Below are positions 20,451 through 31,456 of a DNA stretch of 64,000 nucleotides, piece by piece. Every line of letters starts with the position of its first letter. Position 1 is the stretch's first letter. A program made the translations under genes and the position numbers. This stretch comes from Narthecium ossifragum (Eukaryota; Streptophyta; Magnoliopsida; Dioscoreales; Nartheciaceae): NCBI GenBank assembly GCA_963920575.1, contig OY986971.1, forward strand, positions 1,240,001-1,304,000. Direction: 5' to 3'. The notes under the pieces were generated by a model. That model did no database searches and was not told the origin of the DNA. It worked only from the letters and a program-made list of their open reading frames with translations.

Positions 20451-23085
20451 GCAAGATATTATATATATATATTAGGTGGTCATCAGTGTAATCACCACCC
20501 TCTACTTCTCCCTTCTCTCTCTTAATCATCCGATAGCCACTTATGCATAACCATTCATCACATGTCAATATCCCGATCACCAGATATATCATAAAAAGCT
20601 TTCCTTGTATCATCATATTAATGGTCAAGATCCTTTTGAATCTCATCCAAAGAATCAGACATCGCCACTACATAATAATCAACAAAACCCACATCTTTAG
20701 CTGAGATTTTTAAAAGATTTGAATCTTTAGTATGATGGTACGAGAAAACCCTTTTTATGAGGCAAATCGAACTCATATTCATCTAGATCATCAGTATATA
20801 TACTCGCTCTCTCTTCCACACAGATACCGCATATAAATATATATGATGTTTATTTTACTATTAATTTGTAGAGTCCGTCCAGATGTGCTTCGATCCTGCT
20901 ATGGTTTTGTGTTTCCTTTCAGTTCTATATGTATGGAGAGACGAGAGCTCAGTACGTTCAGTTCTGTATTGCATGTTTTGTGGTCTGTCATATGAAACCG
21001 TGGAATAATGAAGCTATGTATGAAATAATTGTTGTGTATCTCCACGAACAAAGGAACTGATGCTCTGCGTCTAAATTTGGTATCATATATATGATCAGCA
21101 TTTAATTCTTCTTCTTTTTTTTCTAATTGCACATGTTGTAACTCTACAAAATTTCGATATTACAAAAATATATTTTTTGGAATATCACACATACCCCCCA
21201 AGATCTTGGTTATTCCAACCACGTCAGGTCTGGCTACGTGGCTACGGGTGATTGGGGGTGTTCATTGATGGAGATGTTGGCGGCCAGGTCCGGTGAAGTT
21301 GACATAACGCGTGGACTAACAGCGAGTCAAATGAGTTTGACTTACGAAAATTAAAGAAGTCAAAGCACGAGTAGAAAAAGGGTTAATCTTTGTCCGTGTA
21401 TCCTTGGATTTTTTGTGGGCCATGTGCGGCAAAAAAAATGCGTGTACGTTTGTCTCAATTATCTCATCAAAAATTGAAATTATGTTCACACTTCTACAAA
21501 TATTCTATTATATTAACTAATTTTTGGAATTGATCGTGATCAATTTTCACTGGCTAACAACATATTCAAATAAATAAAATGAAGGATAAATGTGTATATT
21601 CAAAGTTGTTTATAGACAGACATTTTTATCATTTAACAAAATACCAAAATCAACATACTCAACTTCATTTCACACAAACCAACTAAATATCAGAATATGC
21701 ATATTTGTCAAATCATTGTTCAGCTCATTCTACAAATTCAGCATTCATCTAATCCATTAGATTCATAATTGCCACCTAATAATGTCTCCAACGTACGTTG
21801 AATCATGGAGTTTTAAAGCAATTTTGTGCTTGAATACATGAAAATCCAACTACCATTCCAATTATACCTTGTTAATATATATTCACTAGATGGCCACATG
21901 TCGGCCACATGACACGGATAACCACCACTCTCATATTCTTTTATTTCTCTCAGTCCTAATCACTTGTTAACCACCACACTCCATTACACTCTTTTTTATG
22001 TGGCTTCATTTCGATCGTCTGATATATCCGAGCTTAACTTAGATCGAACATCATTATTCGTATGATAGGATGCACTGAATCTTATATAATAGATACACAT
22101 CCCAAATAATTTAATGCCACGTACAAAAAAATGCTCGTTTCAAAATCCCAGTTGATCCACTGCTTTATACATCGATTCAATGTAAGAAATAACAGAATTA
22201 ATGTTGAATAACAAATTAAGTAAATAGATTTAATTTGATAACCGAAGAGATCAAGCAGCCACAAACTGTCATCATTTCCAGGCTTTGCTAAGCCGAAAGC
22301 AATGCCAACCCCATGAACAGGATCAACCATCGCGGAACACAAACATCGATTGCTGCAATTAAAGGCCTGAACGATGTCTAGAAGAGAAGAGAAGAAGCTC
22401 ATCAATATTATTAATTAAGCAAATACTCATGAGAGAATTTTTTTAGACTCAACCTTATACCAACTCTCCTCTATCTACAGAAGGCGCCAAAGCATGAGTA
22501 GACCAGATCAAATCCAGGCTTGCCCCGGATTTTTACCTAGGATTAAAAGAGGGCTTCATGCACTGCATCTCGAATTCTTCATAGAGGAATGGTGGGGTTA
22601 CTCATGCCTAACCAGCTGCATTGGATTCAATGGATCCACTGCTGCAAAGCAGCGCGCGACGTGCCGGTTTGTTTCGACTATGCTCCATGACTCACTTGCT
22701 TCAAGGCATTGCGTCGATCGTCTCGACGAAGCAAATGGCTTAGGCCAATCTACTTAATAGTAGATTCGAGGGCGACTGTTTCATAGGAACTTGCTTTTTT
22801 CTGTGCTCCCGGATTTTGTTCAAACATTAATTAACTTGAGAGCAGTAGACAAGGACAAGTCATTAATGATATAACTAGATGCATATATTTGAACAGCATA
22901 TTCTTTCTGTGATCTTATGCAGAACTTATTTGTGGTTGAGAGACGCTGCTAACATTCTCTATCATGAGAGAATGCAAGTGAAAACTTAGTTCCTACATGA
23001 GTTTCTAAGATGGTTCCTTATTGGCGGGCGGTGACTGGATCTCCGCCCGGCCGTTTTATTCACTGCTCTCGCCGCCGATCATCTT
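20451..23085. other. Intergenic, AT-rich, no supported gene
   Basis: The frames found here are short and AT-driven. The minus-strand stretch at 22250-22360 (LCSAMVDPVHGVGIAFGLAK) looks exon-like but cannot be assigned. The 22494-22757 open frame has no domain. Confidence 0.5.
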
Positions 23086-23358
23086 TCAGTACACGCCGTT
23101 CTCCTTCTTGTATGAGACCCCGGCCTTCTTGGATAGATACCCACAGTAGGGATTCTTCGGATCCCATGCATCGCCAAGTGCACTCTGGCAACCCAGGAAG
23201 CACTGCTCTCTGGTAAAGTGTTCGCTATCATCGGCCTTGCAGTCGTTCATGCACATGCACCACTCTGCCTGGCCCCCGTCAGTCTGTCCCTCGACGGCGG
23301 TCAGCACCAGCATTGCGGAGAGGAGCAGCACCGCCGCCATCGCCTTGCCGGAAGCCAT
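23086..23358 (-). CDS. Secreted six-cysteine peptide (90 aa), cluster member 2
   Basis: The signal peptide MASGKAMAAVLLLSAMLVLT and the VEGQ cleavage region are nearly identical to member 1. Cys lie at 34, 36, 40, 53, 57 and 72, with the conserved LGDAW between Cys5 and Cys6 also shared. The C-terminus is extended by a Lys-rich tail (SKKAGVSYKKENGVY). Minus-strand tataaata (plus 23401-23408) lies about 45 bp upstream of the ATG, and the tttgcatgagggttgtattt text further upstream also matches member 1. So 9740 and 23086 are the most recent pair, about 13 kb apart, separated mainly by transposon insertions. Function is unknown. Confidence 0.85.
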   Translation of the reverse strand: MASGKAMAAVLLLSAMLVLTAVEGQTDGGQAEWCMCMNDCKADDSEHFTREQCFLGCQSALGDAWDPKNPYCGYLSKKAGVSYKKENGVY

Positions 23359-23670
23359 CTCTTCTTCTAGCTCTCTTCCCCCTGAAGTAGTCCTTGGTTG
23401 TATTTATAATTAGTTGGGGGGGTTGGGTGAGAGAGGGTTTTGCATGAGGGTTGTATTTGTAAAGGTGAACACTACAATGTGCATGGCTACTACGTTCGTA
23501 AACAGTTGGAGGTGGTTACACATGGATGCGACGTTATTCTTGTCTATGGCACGGCCATGCAAGGATTCTATCAATCCACACTTTTGGTTGACCATTGCAT
23601 GTGGAATAAGTTATTTTTGGAATGAAAAACAAGGCATTTGTTTTCTTTCATGTAAAAGGGAAAAAAAACA

Positions 23671-23892
23671 AGGCATTTGTTTGGATATGAGGTTAAGGGA
23701 AAAGTGGGGTTAATGAGGAATAGGATTAGAAAAAGTGAAGTTAAGGAATGGAAATAAGAAAAAGTAGAGAGGAATGGGATAGGTGGAATAGTGGTAATCC
23801 CATAATCATAACTTTGATGTTTAGGTAAAAAGTGGGGTTAAGGGGGGATAAAGTGGGGTTATCCCCACCTTAACCCCATACCAAACAAATCG
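23671..23892. mobile_element. Short MITE with tttgtttggatatgaggtta termini
   Basis: The left end gcatttgtttggatatgagg and the right end (read on the minus strand, cgatttgtttggtatggggt) are inverted repeats. The interior repeats aagtggggttaa. It is probably related in type to the gtttggtt-ended MITEs elsewhere in the window. Confidence 0.5.
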
Positions 23893-24062
23893 GAGTTAAC
23901 ATGACATCAAAACATGGTTTAGTTTGCCTGATATTATTATATCCCTCATACCATCATACCAATGGCTTGGATATGTTTGAGTCATATCTAACGGTTTATA
24001 TCTATTTACATATGAATCCTAATCGTCAGCAGTAGTTAATAAGGTGGATCATTGGATCTTGT

Positions 24063-24284
24063 TTAAACCAATCCAAAAATTTCTAGCAAGAAAGGTATAA
24101 CACACGTGAATGATAAGCCAAAGTGCCTAGGATATGTGTGATGCTCAACGTAAAGGGCTTCAAGATTCTTCTCAAGACCTGCATAAACCAATCCAAAAAA
24201 TTCTAGCAAGAAAGGTATAACACATACGTGGATCATCTTGAACACTTTTACATCTTGAGCTGCAGTCAATGCGAGAAAATTCAT
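24063..24284 (-). pseudogene. Duplicated exon-like relic GLEKNLEALYVEHHTYP
   Basis: This is a near copy of the relic at 10539-10645. Part of the unit (ttctagcaagaaaggtataa) is repeated directly at 24079 and 24205. A second exon-like bit (LTAAQDVKVFKMIH) precedes a GT. The family is unknown. Confidence 0.4.
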
Positions 24285-24289
24285 GAAAT

Positions 24290-25218
24290 CTCTTTTATCA
24301 TAAAAAGAAATTCATTTTGAACACTTTTACAAAAACTCTGATGTGAGAAAAACCACAAATTTATAGTAAGTGCACCATCAAAAATATTTTGACACGTAAA
24401 GAATGGGGTTTCAATACTCACATGCCACTCTTTGAAAAGGAAATCTATAATTTTAATTATTGGGATTATAAAGATGCATTCTATTTCTCCTTCTTATGTG
24501 AAAACGAGAATTTGAAGTATACATGATTTATTAAACTATGTTCTAAGGTTTTCATAAGGACATACCAACATAGATCTATGATTGGTGGTACAAGTATGGT
24601 GTCGAGCTGGAAATTTTACTAGAACCAATTGCAATTCCTATTTTAAAAGACATATAATGGATGGAATAAATTGAATTCGTACTTTTAATAAGAGACTATC
24701 TCAAATATTTTCATATTAAAAAAAGCTTAGGGAGATGAACAGTGCTCCGCCATATGTAGGGGAGCACGGTAGCTCTTCCATGGGAAGACTAAAGGAAGCT
24801 GATGTAGTATATTTTTTTGTTGATTTATCTTAATTTGCTTCCTATTATAAAGACTCAATGTTGAGTGAAAAGTTGGGCCCTCTTTTAGGCCCAAAGAAGA
24901 ATATAAGAGAGGCCCTTTGGTGTGTCATACAAGTGTACAAGTATTCTAAATTGGGCCTTTTAGTTATAAAAGCCCAGGTGGTCTAACTTATTGGAGCCTA
25001 TGTGATTTACTATTAATGCGCTAATCATCTTTAGCATGTATTTGCACTATTGATTGTGTCATTAACCGGCCTAATAATATTTCCAAAATTAATTATAAAT
25101 TGGGTTTCAAATTATATAATTAAGGGATAACTGTAATAATAGCAAAGTTGTTAACGATAACAACTTATTAACCTCCAATATATACATAAGTAATCACATA
25201 TAACTAATTAACTAATTA
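24290..25218. other. Intergenic AT-rich sequence
   Basis: I see no gene or clear repeat structure apart from scattered gggcc words at 24880-24975. Confidence 0.5.
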
Positions 25219-25228
25219 ACTATCGGCT

Positions 25229-26250
25229 AAGGGTGTCTAAAAAGCCCAAATGGCTTGACCCGGTACGGGTCCGGCCTAGGTGTTGGCCATGCTGGACCGG
25301 GCTGATCCAGGTTCAGGGCGAACCAGGGCCCCTTTGTCAAAAACCCAATCCGGGTTTTAAAGAAGGTCTAAAGAAGGATGACGCCCCACAACGTCGCGGC
25401 GGTGAGACGGGCGAGGTTGGAGGAGACAGAGAGGGAGTAGGGCTCGTCCACGCCGTCGCGGAGCGAGGCGAAGGGGTCAGCAACAGAGATGGCGAGGGTT
25501 AGCAGGGGGGAGTCGCAGGGGAAGTTGAGGGAGGAGGCCACAGGTGGGAGGAGAGGGCGGTGGCACTTGGAGCGGAGGAGGCGAGCGTAGCAATAGGGGA
25601 CGGGGGGAGGTGATGCGAAGGGAGGGGGAGAGGGGGGAGACGAAGGGGATGGGCCAGGAGAGCTGGGTGGGGAGCAACCATAGCTTGAATTGGGGGTTTC
25701 GTCGTCGTCGGAGTGGATTGGAGGGAGCCTAAGTCCAGTGTTGCTTTGCTTCCTCGCCGAGCAGATCCCGACGATGGGGCCACTCTCCAATTTGGAAGTC
25801 GATCTCCGTAGTTGGTGCTCTGATCTTAAGGCGTCCCTTGTCGATCTCGGTCGAAAGCTCTCCGCCGCAGTCGCGGACCCCGCCGCCCAATCCTCTAACG
25901 CCCGCGGCCTCCTCAGCACTGCCGCCTTTGGCCTCGTCGATGTCCAATCTAATGTCTCCATCGCCCCCCAAGGTCTCTTCTTTGCTCAAATGGCCGAGGA
26001 GGAGGCCATCTTTCGTGGGAGGGCGAAAGCATAGGGGGATGTTGGGGGTGTCTAACTGGGCCGCCCGGTTCAGTTCAGCCCGGCCTTCGAACAGGCAAGG
26101 TCATACCTGAGCCGAACCGGGTGGAAGACTTATTGGGCCTGGAACTGGTTTGAGCCGATCGGGACGATTACAAGAGTTGAATCAGGTATTGCCTCCAACT
26201 CGGCCCGCCCCGGTTTACCTGGGCCGGGCCGGACCGGTTGGACACCCTAC
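25229..26250. mobile_element. Non-autonomous DNA transposon (gggtgtc ends) carrying a GC-rich fragment
   Basis: The left end aagggtgtctaaaaagccca and the right end ggttggacaccctac are inverted. Both flanks show tatcggct/tataggct, a 7/8 match, so a hAT-type 8-bp duplication is likely, although a 9-10-bp reading is also possible. Subterminal gggccgggcc-like words are typical of such elements. It ends about 165 bp before the ATG of the 26417 gene, so it may form part of that gene's promoter. Confidence 0.6.
25773..26033 (+). CDS. GC-rich ORF inside the transposon, possible captured exon
   Basis: The frame MGPLSNLEVDLRSWCSDLKA continues with SLVDLGRKLSAAVADP and ends at a stop near 26033. It is amphipathic and compositionally protein-like, but no family is recognised. 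The opposite strand (25368-25961) is also open and Ser/Pro-rich. It may be a captured first exon carried by the surrounding element, and evidence that it is expressed is lacking. Confidence 0.3.
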
Positions 26251-26416
26251 TATAGGCTCTGTTTCCTATCTAAACTGCAATAGACATCCTCTGCCGGTTG
26301 TTCCTCTCTCTTCGTCGCGGTTTGGTAGGAAAAGATTGTGGTGGGAAGAGGTGTCGTCCATCCTACCGGCGTTGACGGGAGCCGTGTCGCCCGGTGACCG
26401 GAGGGAGCTGTAGAGG

Positions 26417-27053
26417 ATGTGCCCGTTGCGCCTAATCCTAGTGTTCCTGTCCGCGACCCTCGCGGGTTACTTCGCCTGGAGGTCGATTCGATCGCCTGCA
26501 CCGTCCCTCGTGGAGGATGATCTCAAGGAGAGCGAGAGATCTGCCGTTGGCTCCAAGAAGGGGCGGGGTCTTCATGTCAGAAAGGTGAGTTCTTTAGATC
26601 TTTTGGCTCGATTTGTGTATTTGTTAGAATTTCTTGAGAGGGTTGGCTCTATTAGTGTATGGTAATCGGGGTTTCTTCGGGGATTGTAGAATTAGTCGCA
26701 GAATATATTGGAAAGATTGAATTTGATGCCAATTTTCGGCGATTGGGACCTCTTCTTCATGGAAAAATAATGATATCTTTTGGGAAGTTGCTGAAATAGT
26801 TGATCTTGATGGGTTTACAAGGGATCGTTATCTGGTTCTTTTTCGCATTGTAAGAACCTCCTCCCCAGCGTGGGGATTATAGGGCTAATGATATGCGATG
26901 GAGTTCCTTCAATTATTGCTTTTGATGGGATCTTAGCTAATTAGGTTTCATTATGAACAGGTGATTGGAGATGGGTTCTGGGGGTTTGTGGACATGACCA
27001 GCGGGAGGTACTTGTGGAGGGTAATGAAGGAGAACGAGATGATTGGAGGATGA
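26417..27053 (+). CDS. Small 'methyltransferase-related' membrane-anchored protein (86 aa, two exons)
   Basis: Exon 1 is 26417-26584, then a GT donor (aaag|gtgagt). Exon 2 is 26961-27053 after gaacag. The phase is 0 and the joined product is 86 residues. The N-terminus MCPLRLILVFLSATLAGYFA is a signal-anchor-like hydrophobic helix. The C-terminal GFWGFVDMTSGRYLWR is the conserved block of a short plant protein family that databases label methyltransferase-related. No methyltransferase domain is actually present, so that label should not be read as an activity. The intron of 376 bp has normal borders. The 5' flank is the transposon at 25229-26250. Confidence 0.85.
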
Positions 27054-28928
27054 TATTTATCATCAGAAGGTAGGGTTCTCAAGCTTTTGCCAATGTTCAA
27101 GCCCTTCCTTTTGTATGTTCTGGTTGAGAATGTACTTCCAATTCTTACTAAACCACGGAGAATGCCTACTTATTCGAGATAGGTACTTGTAAATGCTTAG
27201 CTGGTGTATTTATGATAAGTGATCAACGATAGGTGTGGAAACAGTGGGATTTAGTGTTGGATTTGTATTTCTGTCCTTTTTTATGTGATTACTGTAAACT
27301 TTTATTGAGTTTGAAGCTGTACTTTGTTGGTGTGTATACAAAACTATGAGAGATCATTTTGGCTAATAACTTAAATCTGCATAACAGATGGACATGGAAG
27401 ATTGCATTGTCTTTGAATTATATTCTGAAAAGCTTCTCTTGAAATAATAGTTCAGTCATCATTGTCTTTAAAAATAATGGAACTTATGTTTGGACATTTC
27501 ATCGATATGATGCTTGATTATACGCAGACTTCATGTCTGTATTCTCCCCTTCCCTCTGAGTTTGCAATTTTCATGAGTTGTCTGACATTGGTATCGGTGG
27601 CTTTAGGGCTACTTGTTCTGTGATATGTGTCAATTTAACTGCTTAATGAATATCACCATCATCATGCATGATGTGCAATGTACCTGGTTAAGATTCCAAA
27701 AATATGGGGATTGAAGGTGAAAGTAGGGGCTCAGCATTTCTGCTAATAGGAACATTATGTGCTCCTATGCTAAATCAACAGGAGATCAAACCCTAATTCT
27801 GTTGGTATTTTTCTTTTGATTGAAAAACTTTAATAACTGTGAGGGAGATGGAATGAAAAGATTGAAACCTCGTTCCAGGCCTTATTTCCAATTCAACCAG
27901 TTTTGAAGGGTATAACATCATAAATCACTAATGAGTACACGAACGCATCATAATATATGAACTAAAAACTTCATGGAAAATATATGAAGCCCCCATTGCT
28001 TTTATCGGACTCCATTGAACATATAACAAGTGCTAGTTTGTATTGTAGTCCTTCTTGTTACTCTGCAACAGATGTTTTAGTCCAACCATCCTTATCGTGA
28101 GATTCTTCATCTTACATCAACAGCTTTGAAATTCAAGGCTTTACTCAAAGTCTGTTGATTTCGAGAGGTTTAGACACGAGCTACAAAGTTGGAAAGCTTT
28201 TTTGTTTTAGAGCTAAAAGTTGATTACCTAGTACAACTGCTAATTCCTGTTCCATGATTTCTGATTTTGCTTCAGAATAATAAAGAAGCCATATCAAGTG
28301 AGATCGACTTAACCTATGAAGAATCACATAATTCCAGCACCAGAAGAGCCAATTTTAAGCAAGTTGCTTTGACCCATGATTTTATTGTGAATGGCAGTTA
28401 TAAAGAAATTTTTTTTATGAACTAAAAATCAATTTCAATCTATAGAGATCAAAATCCAATCAAGAAATTCTTATCATTTAAGTACAGTAGAGGTTTGCGC
28501 ATCCTCAAGCATAGTCGGAAGATCTAACATCTCCGTCAACTTACTGGATTTCTGAAATCTTGCATTTAACAGCCAAAGATCTTCTATGACAGAGCAACGG
28601 TGCTAAATAATAGAAATTCTGTGCCTGAGTCATTTCTAGTAAAGAGCAGTATACATCGTGTCATTGGCTTAAGTGATTAGTAAATGGCAGATAGTGGTAG
28701 CTTCAATCACAATCATCATCTTCTTCTTGGAAGTGTTCCTTGTTTCCCAGTAGATGAGTGCTTGAAACAAGCAAGCTACTAGTTTCTCACACAAAATATT
28801 AGGGCTTCAAGCCCCGCGTCAAAGTATTGCAAGTACAAGTAGATTTGAAGACACTCAATAAGTTTACATTTGGAGAAAAGAGAAAAAGCTCTTCAACATC
28901 TTAACTCGACATCGAGAGGAACAGAGAG
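27054..28928. other. Intergenic / 3' flank
   Basis: The sequence is unremarkable and AT-biased, with no supported gene. It probably includes the 3' untranslated regions of the two convergent genes on either side. Confidence 0.5.
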
Positions 28929-29249
28929 TCAGTAGATGAAAGAAGCCTTGCATCTCAAAACAAGACCAAGCACCAAGAGAGTAGCAGCAATGCCACATGA
29001 AGACCCCCCAACTCTATGTATCCAGTATGGATCCAGCCTTGTGAACCTCCTGTCCACAGAGCAAGTCAAGTTGATAGCCATGATCAGCATCAAGAGCAGC
29101 AGTGGCAGCAGCCACGAGGTGAAGACGCTGTTCCCGGATTCTTCTTCTGGGTCCTCCGGCGGTTCCCGACCTATATACAGCGGCGATATGACAGCTAGAA
29201 CCAGAAGAACAATGGCTGCAAGGCGAATGGTGTTCTGGCTACTCCTCAT
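28929..29249 (-). CDS. Short plant transmembrane protein (106 aa)
   Basis: The single exon encodes MRSSQNTIRLAAIVLLVLAV and a first membrane helix, an acidic loop (EPPEDPEEESGNS), a second helix (WLLPLLLLMLIMAI), then RRFTRLDPYWIHRVGGSSCG and a third hydrophobic helix ending LRCKAS. The DPYWIHRVGGSS block and acidic loop look like a conserved family of uncharacterised plant membrane proteins, which I recognise by pattern only. The start ATG is in gcttcatgagg, and no better upstream ATG is in frame. It lies convergent to the 26417 gene and upstream of the ANTH gene on the same strand. Function is unknown. Confidence 0.75.
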   Translation of the reverse strand: MRSSQNTIRLAAIVLLVLAVISPLYIGREPPEDPEEESGNSVFTSWLLPLLLLMLIMAINLTCSVDRRFTRLDPYWIHRVGGSSCGIAATLLVLGLVLRCKASFIY

Positions 29250-29439
29250 GAAGCTTCCCCAATGCTTCAGCTATGCTGCTCAACCTTTCATCTTGTTGGC
29301 AAATTGTGCCATTAGACATCATATATACTTCTTTAGAAGATGTGTAATTCCTATGCCATCCTCACTTTTGTTTATGAAGAAATGTAATTTTAACAGTTTC
29401 TGTAGACAGATCATATGTATCAAAATGCAAGATTCGTAA

Positions 29440-29859
29440 TGTTATTTTTCAACAAGAGAGGATTTTATAGTCAGATTGTATTTTAGGCTTCACTTTGAAG
29501 TTTCAAATGCATGGTGTGAAAAGAATAATGCTTATGGTCTAAAGGAGGTACCATTGTTAGTGTTTGCAGGAATCAGATGCCTGTGAGTTACAAAGTCTTA
29601 AAGGGTGTACTAAAAAGAAGAAAGCATCAACTTGTAATGGGAAGAACAGGATCTCTTACGATTTTTCGGATGAACGTTAAACAGAGTTGGAGAATAATTT
29701 TTGTGGAAATAAACTCAGCTAAATCCTAATAGCAGAAACATAGATGCAAGACCAGTAACAGTGGAAAATAATTTTGTGAACAAATGAGGCCAAAAAGTTT
29801 CTTTTTTTCTTCTGAAAATGGTGAAGCCTACATTAACAAGTGAAGTTTCAAGAAAAAAT
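29440..29859. other. Intergenic
   Basis: No gene is seen. The region includes the 3' flank of the ANTH gene and the upstream region of the short membrane protein. Confidence 0.5.
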
Positions 29860-31356
29860 TCATGGTGTCATGTTCTTGGCAATGATCTTGCTCTGGTTCT
29901 CCATCCATAATTGCTTCTCGCGAAGCATCATCTGCTGTGGATCCGATACCACAATGGCGGTCGAAGAGATTTGAAATGATGATGAGAATGGGTCTGACTC
30001 CGCCTCGGATGCTATCTCGTCATCTGATTTTTTAGCTTGGAAGGTAGGCGGAGGCGCTGGCACTGCTGAATTTGGCATAGCTATTAAGCTCTGCTCGAAA
30101 AAATCCTCGAGGAATGGATTGCTGTAACTATGAGAGAGTTTAAGATCCTCAGGAGAAGATAGCTCTGCCTCTTTGATCGATGAACTGCTTACGCTTTCCA
30201 TCAACTCGAGCTCCCAATCATCTAAATCAGATGCTGCCTGAGAAGCTTGAGATTTTTCTTCAAACAAAACTAGCTCGGAAAATCTGCCATTGTCTTGTTC
30301 ATTGCTCCTCGAAGAATTGGGTCTCCTTTTGAGGATATCCGGTCCCCATTGCTCCGTCGGCTTCGATGACCGGCCGTCCAAATGGTTCATTGGCTCGGCG
30401 AGGAGCAGACTAAGAGGAGAGCTTCTGCAGTTCAATGAGGGCGAAGGCGCCGTAGAGCTCCGTTGATCCTTGATGACCTCTTCCAATGTCTCTATCAGGC
30501 ATGTCGAGATCTTTTGCACAGTTGGGTACTCCGACGACCTCCCGACTCCGATCTTCTGGCAGACGTCGTAGAATAATTCCAGCTCCTTGAACTGCTTCGC
30601 GGCCGTGGCGCATGCCCGGGATGTATCTCGCCGCCCCAATGGGCTCAAATGGAAGAAATTGTCGAGCAAGAGGGAGAGGCCGTCGGTGATGTCCTGGTAA
30701 AGATCAAAGCTTTCGCGCAAGACGGGGTAAAGGGAGAACTGTACTAGCCGGTTGGTTCTCGCAGGTCCGGTCGGCCGCGTGCCGATGGCTCGGCCGATGA
30801 GGCCCTGCCAGTATCCGATGCGGTCTAGGACCGATGCCGGCTTCATGTTGGCGACATGGGACTGGCAATGGCGGTGGCGGAGGTTGAGCTTGCCGAGGAC
30901 GTAGCACTCTAGCCGGGTTTCGACGTAGAGGGCGAAGGTGCGGACGAAGGCGGTGAAGTCCCAGGAGGCGCTGAAGGTGGAGAAATCAGAGAGGTCGAGG
31001 AGGCGGCGGCCGGCCGGCCGACGAGCGGCAGCGAGGGCCTCAAGGGAGAAGTAGGGGCCGCCGTCCCGGAGGGCGTGGAAGGCGAGGGAGAGGGACTTGA
31101 GGGCGATGACCCAGTCCCGCGTGCGAGCGATCCGGCGGGAAATGGCGTGGACGGCGGAGGAAGCTGCCACCTGGGAGGAAGACACCATTAGGAGGACTTC
31201 GGCGACGTGGCGGTCCTCCGCGGGGACCTCGTCATGGGACGTCGCCTTGAGGATGGCTACGTGGAGGGCGGAGGTCGGCCTGGTGGCGACCTTGGCGAGG
31301 CCGATGCTCGTCTGGTCCTTGACGGCGCCGATGGCGCGGCGGAGCTTGCTCGGCAT
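29860..31356 (-). CDS. ANTH-domain putative clathrin assembly protein (498 aa)
   Basis: This intronless gene encodes an N-terminal ANTH domain (residues about 1-290) of the AP180/CALM family, which binds phosphoinositides and clathrin at endocytic membranes. Visible landmarks are MPSKLRRAIGAVKDQTSIGL, the KAT-x-H-x3-P lipid-binding signature region near residue 38 (here KATSHDEVPAEDRHV), the ISRRIARTRDWVIALKSLSL helix pair, and the long helical tail segment ending EEVIKDQ. The C-terminal tail has adaptor motifs: NPF at residue 413 (EH-domain binding) and DPF at 455 (AP-2 binding). The lysines usual after the prolines in the signature are replaced, so lipid affinity may differ. The 5' half is GC-rich and the 3' half AT-richer. 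Identification is by domain pattern. The exact plant paralogue is not assigned. Confidence 0.9.
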   Translation of the reverse strand: MPSKLRRAIGAVKDQTSIGLAKVATRPTSALHVAILKATSHDEVPAEDRHVAEVLLMVSSSQVAASSAVHAISRRIARTRDWVIALKSLSLAFHALRDGGPYFSLEALAAARRPAGRRLLDLSDFSTFSASWDFTAFVRTFALYVETRLECYVLGKLNLRHRHCQSHVANMKPASVLDRIGYWQGLIGRAIGTRPTGPARTNRLVQFSLYPVLRESFDLYQDITDGLSLLLDNFFHLSPLGRRDTSRACATAAKQFKELELFYDVCQKIGVGRSSEYPTVQKISTCLIETLEEVIKDQRSSTAPSPSLNCRSSPLSLLLAEPMNHLDGRSSKPTEQWGPDILKRRPNSSRSNEQDNGRFSELVLFEEKSQASQAASDLDDWELELMESVSSSSIKEAELSSPEDLKLSHSYSNPFLEDFFEQSLIAMPNSAVPAPPPTFQAKKSDDEIASEAESDPFSSSFQISSTAIVVSDPQQMMLREKQLWMENQSKIIAKNMTP

Positions 31357-31456
31357 TGTTCGAATTCTCTTGGAAGAATGCCAAAAGTCTTTTCTATCAA
31401 CGAGTCTCTGATTCGTCTCTTAATTGGTTCTGTTTTAATACAGCGGAGGAGCAGGT

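Noticed and set aside
22082..22405. 107-codon minus-strand frame with LCSAMVDPVHGVGIAFGLAK
   Set aside because: The central 30 residues look exon-like, but the rest is AT-rich and hydrophobic by composition. No family was recognised and no splice partner found.
25368..25961. 197-codon minus-strand frame with Pro-rich stretch
   Set aside because: It is opposite the plus-strand frame at 25773-26033, low-complexity (SSPPSPPPF), and lies inside a transposon.
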